Below are positions 23,091 to 32,905 of a stretch of 43,673 nucleotides of DNA, one piece after another. The translations under genes and the position numbers were made by a program. This DNA is from Nemertoderma westbladi. Lineage: Eukaryota; Xenacoelomorpha; Nemertodermatida; Nemertodermatidae. Positions within the stretch are counted from its first letter, which is position 1. Every line of letters starts with the position of its first letter. The notes under the pieces were generated by a model. It saw only the letters and a list, made by a program, of their open reading frames with translations, was not told the origin of the DNA and did not search any database. The DNA is taken from positions 1-43,673 of the forward strand of contig JAUCBJ010008531.1 of the NCBI GenBank assembly GCA_032718475.1, in the 5' to 3' direction.

Positions 23091-23525
23091 GTCGTCGTTG
23101 TCGTCGTCGTCGTCGTCGTCGTCGTTACGATTTTGACATGCTAATAACTTTGTCGGATTTAAAGCTGCCAAGTTGAAAATTTGTAGGTATCAATATGAGC
23201 AAAAGTTGAGATTTTTGAGAGACTTTCAGACACCATCATTGCAATGGTCTCCCGCTAGAGGGCCACATGTCTAAACATTAAATGCCCTCCCATTTCTTTG
23301 CTTTTAATCCGTTTAAGCTGAAACTTGGCAGATATTTATTAGACCATTAGCTGTGACTTTCAAAGGAGGCGAATCCATCTGCAGTTCTCCAGTCTGCCGC
23401 TAGAGGGCCAAAGGTCTGAAAGTGAAAACAACTAACGACGACAACTATTTGCATAAATTGACCCACCCCCTAACAGTGTCAATTCGCTAAGGCTTCGCCA
23501 ACTTCGTGCTGCGCGAAGTCCCCAC
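22981..23525. mobile_element. MITE with 74-nt terminal inverted repeats
   Basis: A 545-bp element bounded by gtggggcgag and cgcgaagtccccac. The segment 22992-23065 is the reverse complement of 23435-23508 with about one mismatch. The outermost bases (gtggggc / gtggggac as read inward) also match apart from a small indel. The left arm runs into a (GTC)n microsatellite (23056-23127), probably a slippage expansion of the arm's own gtcgtcgt. The interior carries two direct copies of cgctagagggcca. There is no ORF, so any transposition would need a transposase supplied in trans. Target duplications are not clear. Confidence 0.88.
23056..23127. repeat. (GTC)n microsatellite inside the MITE
   Basis: About 24 trinucleotide units, two or three of them GTT variants. 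It translates as poly-arginine in one frame, which is meaningless. Confidence 0.95.
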
Positions 23526-23985
23526 TTCGTGTTATCAATGTTTAGCAAATATAAACCCTAAATACCAAGTACAGTTTACCCGAGGCGACGATGGTTCTGA
23601 TGGTTTACATCTCCTCCTTTCGCTATGCTGCTCGGCATCATCTCACCCCAGCATCCTTTCTCATCTGAACGGAAGAACTTTTTCTACAAACACGAACTGG
23701 AAACAAATGAAATGTTACCGGAATGGTGGTGCCGGGTGTGTTTTACGAAATGGATGGTTGGTGGAAACGATGTAACTGTAGGGGCCTAATGTGTAACAGA
23801 GAGTTGATTTATCTGGAATCTGGTAGCCCCACCGCGATATCCGGGACATCGCCAATACACAGCTATTTGAGTTATTATACGTTGTATTGAGTTATGGGCA
23901 ACCATTTTAACAATGAACGAACATTTATTTTATATCTATTAATATCATACTGATGATACAACCGCCTGAAACTACTGTACTAAAT
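23526..23985. other. No gene seen
   Basis: Intergenic. A frame from 23506 to 23775 is open but begins inside the MITE terminus and shows no family resemblance. Confidence 0.45.
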
Positions 23986-23989
23986 AACA

Positions 23990-24138
23990 TCACACCTTCT
24001 CGAAACCCTCTCAAACCCTCACCTTCTCCAACCCCTCCACCCTCACCCTTCTCCAATCCCTCCAACCTCACCATTCTCCACCAACCCCCCCCCCCCCCCC
24101 CACCCCCACCTCACACTTCTCCAACCTCACCCTTCTCC
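23990..24138 (+). repeat. Pyrimidine-rich tract with 16-nt poly-C
   Basis: Imperfect repeats of caccttctccaacccctcc-like units run for about 150 nt, almost pure pyrimidine plus A, and include a C run at 24085-24100. Such strand asymmetry is a known substrate for triplex or i-motif formation; neither is shown here. Confidence 0.8.
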
Positions 24139-24259
24139 TGTTAGTGAAGTAATCCCAAACCAATGAGCGACATAATTAAGAGAGTAACAACAGTGGATGT
24201 GATATTGGCTACAGAGTGAGTTATGGTATGAAATGGTTATAAAACCATTAAGAAAAGTG

Positions 24260-24518
24260 TGAACGCATATTGAGGTCTAACACCTCAATTGGGATCTAAA
24301 CACATCCTCGACAGGCCACTGGTTGACCGACAGAAGGTTCCCTGAGCGAAACCGGAAGTCACATGGGAAGAGAGGTATTCTACTAGAGAGCACCTAAAGG
24401 ATCGTATAAGGGTCTTTCAATTATCTCACACTCCCGACGAAAGATATCCCTCTAGTGACCTTTACTAGAGGAGTTCCCTTACAGTGACATTTAATGTTAG
24501 ACTGATGTCTAACATTAA
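24260..24518 (+). other. Stem-loop-rich leader upstream of coding-like block
   Basis: Three inverted repeats lie within 260 nt. ttgaggt/acctcaa has a 5-nt loop (near 24273-24291). cctctagt/actagagg has a loop of about 7 nt (near 24450-24472). A perfect 12-bp stem ttaatgttagac/gtctaacattaa has loop tgat (24491-24518). The last ends 15 nt before the first ATG of the open block. Confidence 0.65.
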
Positions 24519-24533
24519 TGACAGTGACTATTG

Positions 24534-25564
24534 ATGATCGACTACGATCAAAGTGAAGACGTTGTTGATGATCTCTTCGACTTTGACAACAAGAAAGACG
24601 CCCTCATTAGTGGCAGTCGCTGTGGAGGTACCCAGTGAAAACCAAAGACGGAGTTCAATGAACCCGAAGGAAGACGGTACAACACCGAACAACGTGGTCG
24701 ATCGCAACGAATCGAATCTACAACGACGAGTTGTGCTACGGCGTCATACGAACTATTAGACGTTACCAGGAAAAGCATAGCGAGTACAAACTTTAACACA
24801 AACTCTAACGAACATGAGCGACACAGATCACCCAACAGAAACATTCATTTCAGCCGAGGGACGTTTCGGGACTGGAATGCAGATATCCAGGACTCCACTC
24901 GATGGCATTATAATCGACGGCTTGGTCAGTGGAATAGAAGTACTCGAGGACTTGATCCAAATGGAGACGCCAATGATACCCCATGAGATCTACGGCGACA
25001 ACGCGGTGTTCGAACAAGGACAGACTGGTGTCTGGGGACCAGTCGAGTGACCAAACCCTCCAGGGGGAAGGAGTGCTCTGTTCCCGGGCACCAGCAGGAA
25101 GTTCCTAACAGTGGGAAACGGGGAGAGCGGGGTTGAGACCCGACCTCTGCTTCCCAGAGACTCCGACTCCATCGGTGGAGCGAGTCTACCTCCTACATTT
25201 AAACAACGACTACTATCGACTAAAAAGATACGATCCTTAACCACCCCAAGAGGAGGATGGCCCCAAAAGGAGGACCGCGAGATAAGTAGATATTTGAGTA
25301 AAATAAACTACCATTTATACAAGGTAACTCAGATAAGCGAACCACATAAAATCTAAGCCGTGAGAGGGTAGATTAAGGGTAAAATTAGGGAAGGTGAACT
25401 CTAAGTTTACAGTAGGAGGTCTGCTAATACGAAGTCCTGCTGAGGTGGAAACCGAGGGATTGAATCCCAAGGATTCCATCAGTAAAGTGGATGAGAGTGA
25501 GGGAAGTGTCTGTGAGTCTGACTTTCAATATGTACACTGGTTAAGAAGAGACGAGATTCACTAA
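24534..25564 (+). other. Unrecognised coding-like block with overlapping frames
   Basis: Three successive frames are unusually open. (a) 24534-24986 starts with ATG, has an acidic N-terminus (MIDYDQSEDVVDDLFDFDN) and then an Arg-rich part, broken once by TGA at 24636-24638. (b) 24814-25356 starts with ATG, about 180 codons, broken once by TGA at 25048-25050; it overlaps (a) by 173 nt in another frame. (c) 25364-25564 is open without an ATG, acidic, ending in WLRRDEIH. Local base composition is clearly more GC-rich than the surroundings. I recognise no domain. The order acidic/basic protein, overlapping second frame and single in-frame stops fits a decayed retroelement or an integrated virus-like sequence. 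A lineage-specific host gene, or plain chance, remains possible. Confidence 0.4.
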
Positions 25565-25779
25565 CATTCACCATGAACTTGTATCCTAAAATCGAAAACA
25601 CACATTTTTGAGCAAAAAACTTTGAAGCCCAAAAAATTGCATTAAATTTAAGTGGCATCCGGCATAGCTGAATTCGCCATGTCTTGAAGTACAAAAATCA
25701 GGTGGATCACAACCATTAACAAAAAATGCCATCTATAGTTATTCGAGAGTTGGCAGGTAGACTATAAGGGGGTGTAAAT

Positions 25780-25977
25780 GCTTCGCCGACAACCGACAAC
25801 CATTATTAAAGCTAATTAATGTTATTTATTAATTGAGGGAAAGGAACAGGTTACAGTGGAAGTTCATTCTAACCAAAACAATAAACGTGAGTCACGAACT
25901 CAGGTTTCATTTTCATATTTGCTGTTGTCGGCAGTGGTTGTCGGGGGTGGTTGTCGGCTGTCGTTTGTCGGCGTAGC
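25780..25977. repeat. Imperfect inverted repeat, about 200 bp element
   Basis: The left arm gcttcgccgacaaccgacaa (from 25780) is mirrored by ttgtcggctgtcgtttgtcg followed by gcgtagc (ending 25977). The right arm has an extra 7 nt and more GTTGTCGG copies (25921-25960). It resembles a small foldback or MITE-type element; there is no ORF. Confidence 0.6.
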
Positions 25978-26164
25978 GTTTTTTTTGTTATAACTCTGAA
26001 AAAAAAGCAGTAGCGAATCTGAAATTTTATGACTTTTCCTAAAAATCTATTGTCGTCCTAATAGTGAAAACGGTTTTCAAAAATATTGGGAAGTTTTCGA
26101 GTTATACAGTAGTACCATTTTTTAACCCTATTTTTGGCACGTTGGGACGTTTTTTGAAAATTAC

Positions 26165-26890
26165 ATTTCATTAAATATGAATTGTAACATCTCTATTTTT
26201 GATTTACACCGGTTTTTTGGTGTTCGCAATTGGATGGAATTCATATAAATTGATTTAGAATTTCAAACTTGTTTTTTTCGGCGGGTACCAATTTTTGGTG
26301 CCAGCACCAAATTGTGAAATATGTCAATTTTGTAAATTGATTGTTTGAACCTGTTTTTCACGAAATAGTGTTTTTCGGTTCTGTGTGCAAAATTTGGTGC
26401 CAGCACGAAATTTTGAAAATCCATCCAATAATTAAATTGCTTGTGACAACTTATTTCTCACGTTTTAGAGGATTATAGCGGTTCTGAATTCAATGAAATA
26501 AATAATTATCTAACTAGACATCTCAACCTCGTATTTTTCGAGAGTGGGTGCAATATAGTGCTAGCAAATTTTGAAAGCCATCAAATATATCAATTGATTG
26601 TGTTCCCTTGTTTCGTGCGTTATTCGTGGGTTTGTGTGGGTTCTGAATTCAATGGAATAAGTAAGAATTGCATAAGAGTTTTCTAACTTGTATTTTTCGC
26701 CGGTGGGTAAAAATTGTTGTACCAGCACCAAATTTTTGAAAATAAGCAAATTGATCAATAGAGAGTATCATCTTTTGTCTTGCGTGATACGGGTTTTTGA
26801 GGGTCCTGAATCGGATGGAATCAATAAAAACAGCACTGGGCATCTCAAACTTGTAATTTTTGGTGATGGGTAGGAAACTGAAAATGGTGT
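26165..26890. repeat. Diverged tandem repeat, about 160-bp period
   Basis: A set of phrases recurs in the same order: ggttctgaattcaatggaat (near 26227 in degenerate form, 26480, 26640, 26801), then a cttgtatttttcg-ggtgggta phrase, then ggtgccagcaccaaatt (26298, 26396, 26556, 26719, variably decayed). Identity between units is modest, so the array is old. No coding frame. Confidence 0.7.
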
Positions 26891-27433
26891 GTTCAACTGA
26901 AAATTGCTGGTTTCTTTTTTTTCAACATTTTTTGCCTACTTAGAGGACTAAAACTACCATTTATAGAAATCAGATCATTTTTAAATATTTTCAAATGGAT
27001 TTTGCGCCCCAGAATACCTGTATTGAAAAAAACAATTAGCCGAAAATTGTAACTTTCAAATTTTGTGAAAATTGTTCATTACTTGTAATTTTGGTGCTGC
27101 AAAATAATCACACCATTTATAGGTGTGATCACAAAGGTTATAGGGTTAATAGCTGTTCATTGTGCTCATAAAATTCTCCTTAAAAGTAGCTTTCGAATGA
27201 TATATGTTAATAGATTTTGAAACAAAAAATTTTTGACGAAAATCCCAACCTAATTTTGGCCACTTTTAGTGATTTTGACCCGTTATGTAAAAATTTTTAC
27301 CGGTTGGTACAAACACACCGACCTTTAAGGTAAGGTTTTTTAAATAACATGCTTCACAATAAATAAATATAATTCGTAATTATTGGTTACTCAAGCTTCT
27401 ACTTATATTATAATTAAATTAGCAATATTCCTG
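26891..27433. other. No gene seen
   Basis: AT-rich, with runs such as gaaaaaaacaatt and aaaatttttaccgg. No recognisable feature. Confidence 0.5.
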
Positions 27434-27840
27434 TTTTAAAAGGTGGTTTTAAGTCGGGATTTGAATAAAGTTAGTCCTGTTCCCGCGTGCCGTACAACTC
27501 TTGGGAGGGAGTTCCAGATAGTCGGAGTAGCGATCGAGATTGCGCGTTTTCCGTAATTATTTAGTTTATATTTTGGTACAAACCCTTGTTGCGCCGATCG
27601 CAGGGCGCGGCTCGGATTGCATTGTTCTCATTTATCAACTAATCTAAATGCAATATATATCTGCGGCCATTCGCATAGATACAAATAGTAAGAAAGACCA
27701 TGCTTGCGTATTATATGTGAGTTTTGAACGCGAGTATATCGCAAATAGGAGCGGCCCGAGAACAGAGCCCCCATGTAGCCCAGAACGTAGATCCATTGAT
27801 ATTCAATAGATGGTATTATGATGGTATGTAACAGCACTGG
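27434..27840 (-). mobile_element. Internally deleted LINE (reverse-transcriptase remnant)
   Basis: Minus strand. 27837-27628 is open and covers the palm region. The position of the catalytic box reads YLCEWPQIYIAF where active copies have Y-A-D-D followed by T-Q-I-Y, so both aspartates are lost. Immediately downstream, from about 27600, another frame gives FVPKYKLNNYG, TPTIWNSLPRVVRHAG and LFKSRLKTTF then stop at about 27436. That is the extreme C-terminus of CR1/L2/Rex-type proteins. In intact elements these two regions are far apart, so an internal deletion joined them. Confidence 0.78.
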
Positions 27841-29174
27841 CTGGTTAAAATAAAATTAGCAATTATTTCGAAAAATCGAAAGGCATTTAATACAATATCA
27901 TAAAACAGCACCCTAACAAGCAATGAATAACATATATTAGTAGATCTAAATTTAGGTCTAATGCTGTATAAAACATATTATGAGTTAAATAGGACGGTTT
28001 ATTGATTGATTCAGTAATATTCGGAAATAAATAATAGTTAAAAATGTGTGAGAAGCTTAGTAAACTGTGCTAAAAAATAAGGAATTCCTTATTTAATTAA
28101 CAGTGTAAGATTACTTTTTTTTTAATGTAATATTAATATAAATGTAAAAACAAAGTACTAGAATGCACTAAATGTGATAATAATAATATCAAAATAATAA
28201 GAAAGTTAAAAGAGTGACACAATCCTGCTGTAACACAATATTACTCATATAATAATTATTAATGCAGCACATAAATAAGCCAGAATTTCTTTGCACAAAA
28301 AATGCTCAGGTTATACAGGTTATTAGACTACCGGTACTCAGAAACAAGGAAAACATTGTTTGACAATATAGTTCTCCCTACTGTTGTGGCACAATCAAAT
28401 TAATATTAACCAATTTTTATTCGTTGGTTACTAAAACTGACATTGACTGTGTCAATTTCATATAAATACCACAGCGCAGAAATAAGGCTTGGGAGCCCTC
28501 ACGTTGTTGTTCTCATTGTGTACATATTGGAGAGTAACAAATAACTGGAATAGGCCTTATACGAAGGAAAAATAACGATATCCGTTACATTATATATTAA
28601 TTCTGAGTAAATATATAAAGAATGGAGGTTGTGACGTATTTTTTCCGGAGGAGACAAACTGGATTCATTACATATCTCCTTCACATCGCAAACGGGCTGA
28701 TCATGCCGGCGATAAATATGTCCAGCTGGCTTAACGTGGTGCAATAGTAGGGTGAAGCTGGGTTTTGGCAATGATATGAAAGAATATCGTTCGGCAACAC
28801 ATTGCATATACGCGGTATATATACGCTGCATATATACGCGACATATATTCGACATTCTGTACCCTGCGTAACATTATATATCATCCAGAGAAAATGTGTC
28901 CTCAGTCCGTAGCCCAGCATGGATGGATAATTGACAGTTCAGCACAGGCTGCACTACTGCATGGAAATGATGCACCTTCAAGGAGCTTCTTGTTACTTAT
29001 CTGGGTTGATACCAGATCTTCGACAACTGGTTCATAACAAACTGTGGTTTCCCTCATGGAATCTGCCTAACTCGTTTTCCCTTCGTGGAATATGCCTAAC
29101 TCATCAACAAAATGACACAAATCGTCCATATGATCTACAGATCCATCCAAATAAGTAATGTTATGTAATTATAT
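27841..29174. other. No gene seen
   Basis: AT-rich intergenic DNA. Near 28800-28860 a short phrase, atatatacgc, is repeated with variation. Open frames at 28499-28920 and 28931-29158 have no family resemblance. Confidence 0.45.
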
Positions 29175-29410
29175 AATATATAACATCTACGGCTCCTTCT
29201 ATTAGCTGTGAACATCTGAATCCCTCCAATATATCCGAAAGAGCACTGATGTCGTCAGTAAAGTCGTTATCTGTAACATGTTTCCCCGGTGATCCACGCT
29301 ATCTGCTACCTGTTGCACTGTGTAGATTGTGTATCACAACCCCATTGAATCGGATTAGTATGATGTCCAAGGAAGTCCGAAGAACTGTCCACCACGATGA
29401 TGTAGAGGAA
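29175..29410 (-). mobile_element. LINE reverse-transcriptase fragment with FTDD box
   Basis: On the minus strand, a frame with one stop reads from about 29410: YIIVVDS in one frame, then, after a shift, SPGKHVTDNDFTDDISALSD and a following helix (LIEGAVDVI). This is the catalytic palm of a non-LTR reverse transcriptase with T in place of the usual A in F-A-D-D. Fragment only; both ends are lost. Confidence 0.68.
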
Positions 29411-30077
29411 TTATATAATAATAGTAGAGTAAAAATATAATATATCCCTTATTTTTGATTCTAGAGTTATCATATGGAGCCTTTTCGTTTGAACTTTGGA
29501 ATAAGACTAAATACGTTAATGATGTAAATTAATATTGTAAAGCTTTATAATTCTCGTGTCTATATCTATCACTATCACTACGTTCCTTCGTTTAACAGCC
29601 AAAACCCAATAAAAATTTAATTTGTATAAAGTTGAAACTGTAAAATAAGGCCTATACAATACAGGCCTTATTAAATTGTATGTAGGCCTATATTGTAATA
29701 TCGACCTACAATTGACAAACGAGGCCTACTTATTGTTTGTATTAACAAAATACAATATAAATAAAGTTGAAAATAATAATTAATTATCATTAAAGGCCTT
29801 CAACAACACAAATAATTGGTACTTTTTTTATTTAATAATAATATTAATAATAAGTGAAAATATATAGAATTTAATCAAAAATAAAATTAAAAGACGTTGG
29901 TAGGATAACTGAAAAAAGAGAACACTGCTAAACTGTAGTAAATAAATTACATAGGCCTTAGGTCTAATATATAAAAAAAAATAATTTACAAGCAATTATT
30001 AGTAAACTGTGTGACAAAACAGCCGTCTGATTATTTATCAGCATTTTGAAAAATTGTGTAATATCGGTATGACACAG

Positions 30078-30145
30078 TATTGTTGTCGCTGATACCAGAA
30101 CAATAGCTAGTTATTGTTGTCGCTGATACCAGAACAATAGCTAGT
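30078..30145. repeat. Tandem duplication, 34 bp x 2
   Basis: The phrase tattgttgtcgctgatacca and the 14 nt after it occur twice in tandem without visible change. Confidence 0.9.
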
Positions 30146-31049
30146 TATTCGTTCATTTGCAATCAGCTACAACTATACGCTGGAAATTTAAAACTACCTA
30201 AAAACTCAATGGTTATAATATTATTTAGTAAATTCACTTGAAACAAAATGATAACATAAATTAATAATATATCTGCCGATAGATGTATATTATTTTTTTA
30301 TGAAAGTAGAATTTATCTACTTTTATAAAATTATGGGAGAAGAAAAGAAAGAAATGGTTGGATAGATAGAGCGTGTTCTCCCTTGGGAGTATGTGTGGTT
30401 CCCTCCCTGCGTTTAGGTAACAACTAAGAGTCTCTTCGGTTTGCCCCCGGTGTTTCGTGATTCACCAATCACTTTATACTTTATTTTACTTTACAGTCCC
30501 TAGTCCCATAATAGACCGTCCCGGCCACACGAAGGATACTGTTATACGCGGTGTCTAAGAGGGAATCTAATAGATATTGTTCCAATATTTCTGGGAATTG
30601 CAATTAATTCACAGCAGATTTATGTTTATATGTGAGTTCCTGCCTCAATACTTATAATATTTGCAATGAACAATTTGCTTATTTTTGACTGGGGCAAACC
30701 GAAGTTGTATCTCTTTTGGCAGTTACCTGAAAGGCATGGAGGGCGCCGCACTAACTCCCAAAGTTGAACACGCGCTAACTCTCCAGTATCCAACCCTTTT
30801 CTTTACTCCGCGTGTTACGAAATTGTTACTAACACGGATTTGGATCGAACTAGAGACCTCTCAGCTAAAAGCAACCGAATTGCAAATTGTAAATATCAAC
30901 TACGCTGTTGCAAAATTTAAAAATTTGTATCTCAAGTTACAATTTATTTGACATGAGTTACAATAACAATAGTTAAATTAATTATTTATCAAAAATAACT
31001 GCTACTAGCGAGCGGTGTACTTGATTTCATACTCATCAACTGATTAAGA

Positions 31050-31097
31050 AGTACCAGTATCGGTACCAGTACCGGTACCGGTACCAGTACCAGTATC
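31050..31097. repeat. GTACCR hexamer repeat
   Basis: Repeats of gtaccg/gtacca (gtaccagtaccggtaccggt), self-complementary at the ggtacc core. Confidence 0.85.
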
Positions 31098-31379
31098 ATA
31101 CCGACTGCCAGCAGCTGATAACTATAACTCAAATGCATCCGAATAAAAGCAGTTTAAAAAAAATATTATTAATATTATATAAATTATTAAATGAAAATAA
31201 AATTTAAATAAACGTTTATTGTTTTTGACACAGTTATATAAACAGACAGCGATTTTTAAATAGTATACAATCTATATATCCAATTAAAATTATTCCGTAA
31301 AAACGAATCATAATATGATGTATTTAAATAAAGAATTTAAATAATGGTTGAATAATTAAAATTAAAAAAAATATACAGA

Positions 31380-31385
31380 TTTATT
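31380..31385 (-). promoter_or_regulatory. Candidate polyadenylation signal of the SLC6 gene
   Basis: AATAAA on the minus strand, about 100 nt past the stop codon at 31486. Well placed but in AT-rich DNA. Confidence 0.45.
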
Positions 31386-31485
31386 TACTTAAAACATTAT
31401 CGTACGGTTCATTTTATATTCTATACAAAAAGAACTGCCTAATTACATCGTTCTAGGGGATAATCACTGTGAACACAAGATGGCG

Positions 31486-31767
31486 CTAAATCTGACAATC
31501 TGGTAGCGACACTTCTTTGCATTTATTAATACGATCGAAGGGGTTTTTGTACAAGATCCACTTCTCAAAGGTGTTGGTGGGTTCTCGGAACTCGGGAACT
31601 TTGTGTTCCAGACGCAGTTTGTCCCAGTCCGCTCGGCCGGGCTCGTACTCGAGGAATGGGATTCGTCTGAAGAATCGTATACTCGCGACTACCGGTATCC
31701 ATATGGTGACCCCCAGGGTAAGTAGAGCGCAGGTAAACTGGGCCCACGGTGGATGGGACACTTGCAC
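31486..31767 (-). CDS. SLC6 transporter, last exon (TM12 and C-terminal tail)
   Basis: The exon starts after ataattcag (AG at 31769-31768) in phase 0 with VQVSHPPWAQFTCALL and ends at TAG (31486). The segment HPPWAQ followed by about 22 hydrophobic residues matches TM12 of the SLC6 family (consensus Y-P-x-W...). A hydrophilic cytosolic tail of about 60 residues, rich in Lys/Arg/Glu, ends in LPDCQI. It joins in frame to the exon at 34227-34398 across a 2459-nt intron. See the exon at 42577-42799 for the family call. Confidence 0.88.
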   Translation of the reverse strand: MQVSHPPWAQFTCALLTLGVTIWIPVVASIRFFRRIPFLEYEPGRADWDKLRLEHKVPEFREPTNTFEKWILYKNPFDRINKCKEVSLPDCQI

Positions 31768-32012
31768 CTGAATTATAACCGTACATGTTATATTAATAAC
31801 GTTTCCACAAGTAATTATTTACATCACTGTGAGAAAAATAGCAATCTTTAGGGTTGTGACCCGAGTGCATTTATGTACCGAGCGAGCGATTGAGGTTTAC
31901 ATAAATAAGAAAGGGTCTTACTGAATAGTGTCCTCATATAAAATGATTCATACTGTACTATGGTATTCAGTAGGAAGATTGGCGAGAACTAACGTGTCTT
32001 TCACGCAATCAA

Positions 32013-32114
32013 ATTAATCCCTCTCGCTCGGGGGTGGGGAAATAACAACTGATTACTCACAAAAATGAAACTTTATCCAGTTCTAATGACTTTAGTTCAT
32101 TGTATTGGTTAAAA
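32013..32114. repeat. Dispersed repeat, copy 1
   Basis: Shares order and wording with 40997-41105: att-a/c-atccctctc, aataaca-ctgatta, ctcaaaaat-aaact and ttggttaaa. Roughly three quarters of positions agree by eye. Probably a SINE-like or MITE-like family. Confidence 0.55.
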
Positions 32115-32248
32115 TAAAGTACCACAGTAACCTGTTCCTTTCCCTTAATTATTGTTTAATAATTAAGATTAATACGAGATTAATTCACCGAGGTGGGATT
32201 TGCGTCAAGTCCGTGGTCTCAATTAATGATACACGGACAGGAAAAGTT

Positions 32249-32905
32249 TGCTACCCTCCAAGCAAACCTCCTGGCACAAACTCCCAATCCTCTGTGCTAC
32301 CCTCCCTGGCACAAACTCCCCAATCCTCTTTGCTACCCTCCCTGGCACAAACTCCCCAATCATCTGTGCTACCCTCCCTGCCACAAACTCCCCAATCCTC
32401 TTTGCTACCCTCCCTGGCACAAACTCCCAAATCCTCTTTGCTACCCTCCCTGGCACAAACTCCCCAATCATCTGTGCTACCCTCCCTGGCACAAACTCCC
32501 CAATCATCTGTGCTACCCTCCCTGGCACAAACTCCCCAATCCTCTTTGCTACCCTCCCTGGCACAAACTCCCCAATCCTCTTTGCTACCCTCCCTGGCAC
32601 AAACTCCCCAATCCGCTGTGCTACCCTCCCTGGCACAAACTCCCCAATCCTCTGTGCTACCCTCCCTGGCACAAACTCCCCAATCCTCTTTGCTACCCTC
32701 CCTGGCACAAACTCCCCAATCCTCTTTGCTACCCTCCCTGGCACAAACTCCCCAATCCTCTTTGCTACCCTCCCTGGCACAAACTCCCCAATCCTCTTTG
32801 CTACCCTCCCTGGCACAAACTCCCCAATCCGCTGTGCTACCCTCCCTGGCACAAACTCATCTGTGCTACCCTCCCTGGCACAAACCCCCAATCCTCTGTG
32901 CTGTA
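32249..32905. repeat. 36-bp minisatellite, about 18 copies
   Basis: The unit is gctaccctccctggcacaaa followed by ctccccaatcctcttt. It varies at a few fixed positions (cctcttt, catctgt, ccgctgt), and one copy has tgccac for tggcac. Because the unit is 36 bp and stop-free, three plus-strand frames and one minus-strand frame stay open for over 220 codons. This is inside an intron of a minus-strand gene, and I treat all of them as non-coding. Confidence 0.95.

Larger units (their letters stand above)
29411..31379. other. No gene seen; minor repeats
   Basis: AT-rich 3' flank of the transporter gene. The inverted phrase cttcggtttgcccc occurs at about 30436 (plus) and 30690 (minus), bracketing a roughly 260-nt interval that could be a small transposon relic. 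Confidence 0.45.

Noticed and set aside
22979-23176. Arginine-rich small ORF
   Set aside because: The arginine run is the (GTC)n microsatellite inside a MITE.
23506-23775. 89-codon ORF
   Set aside because: Begins inside the MITE terminus and shows no domain, splice signals or conservation cue.
30841-30890. tRNA-like boxes on the minus strand (tagctgagagg ... gttcgatcc)
   Set aside because: The A-like and B-like boxes are only a few bases apart, too close for a tRNA, and no stems can be drawn.
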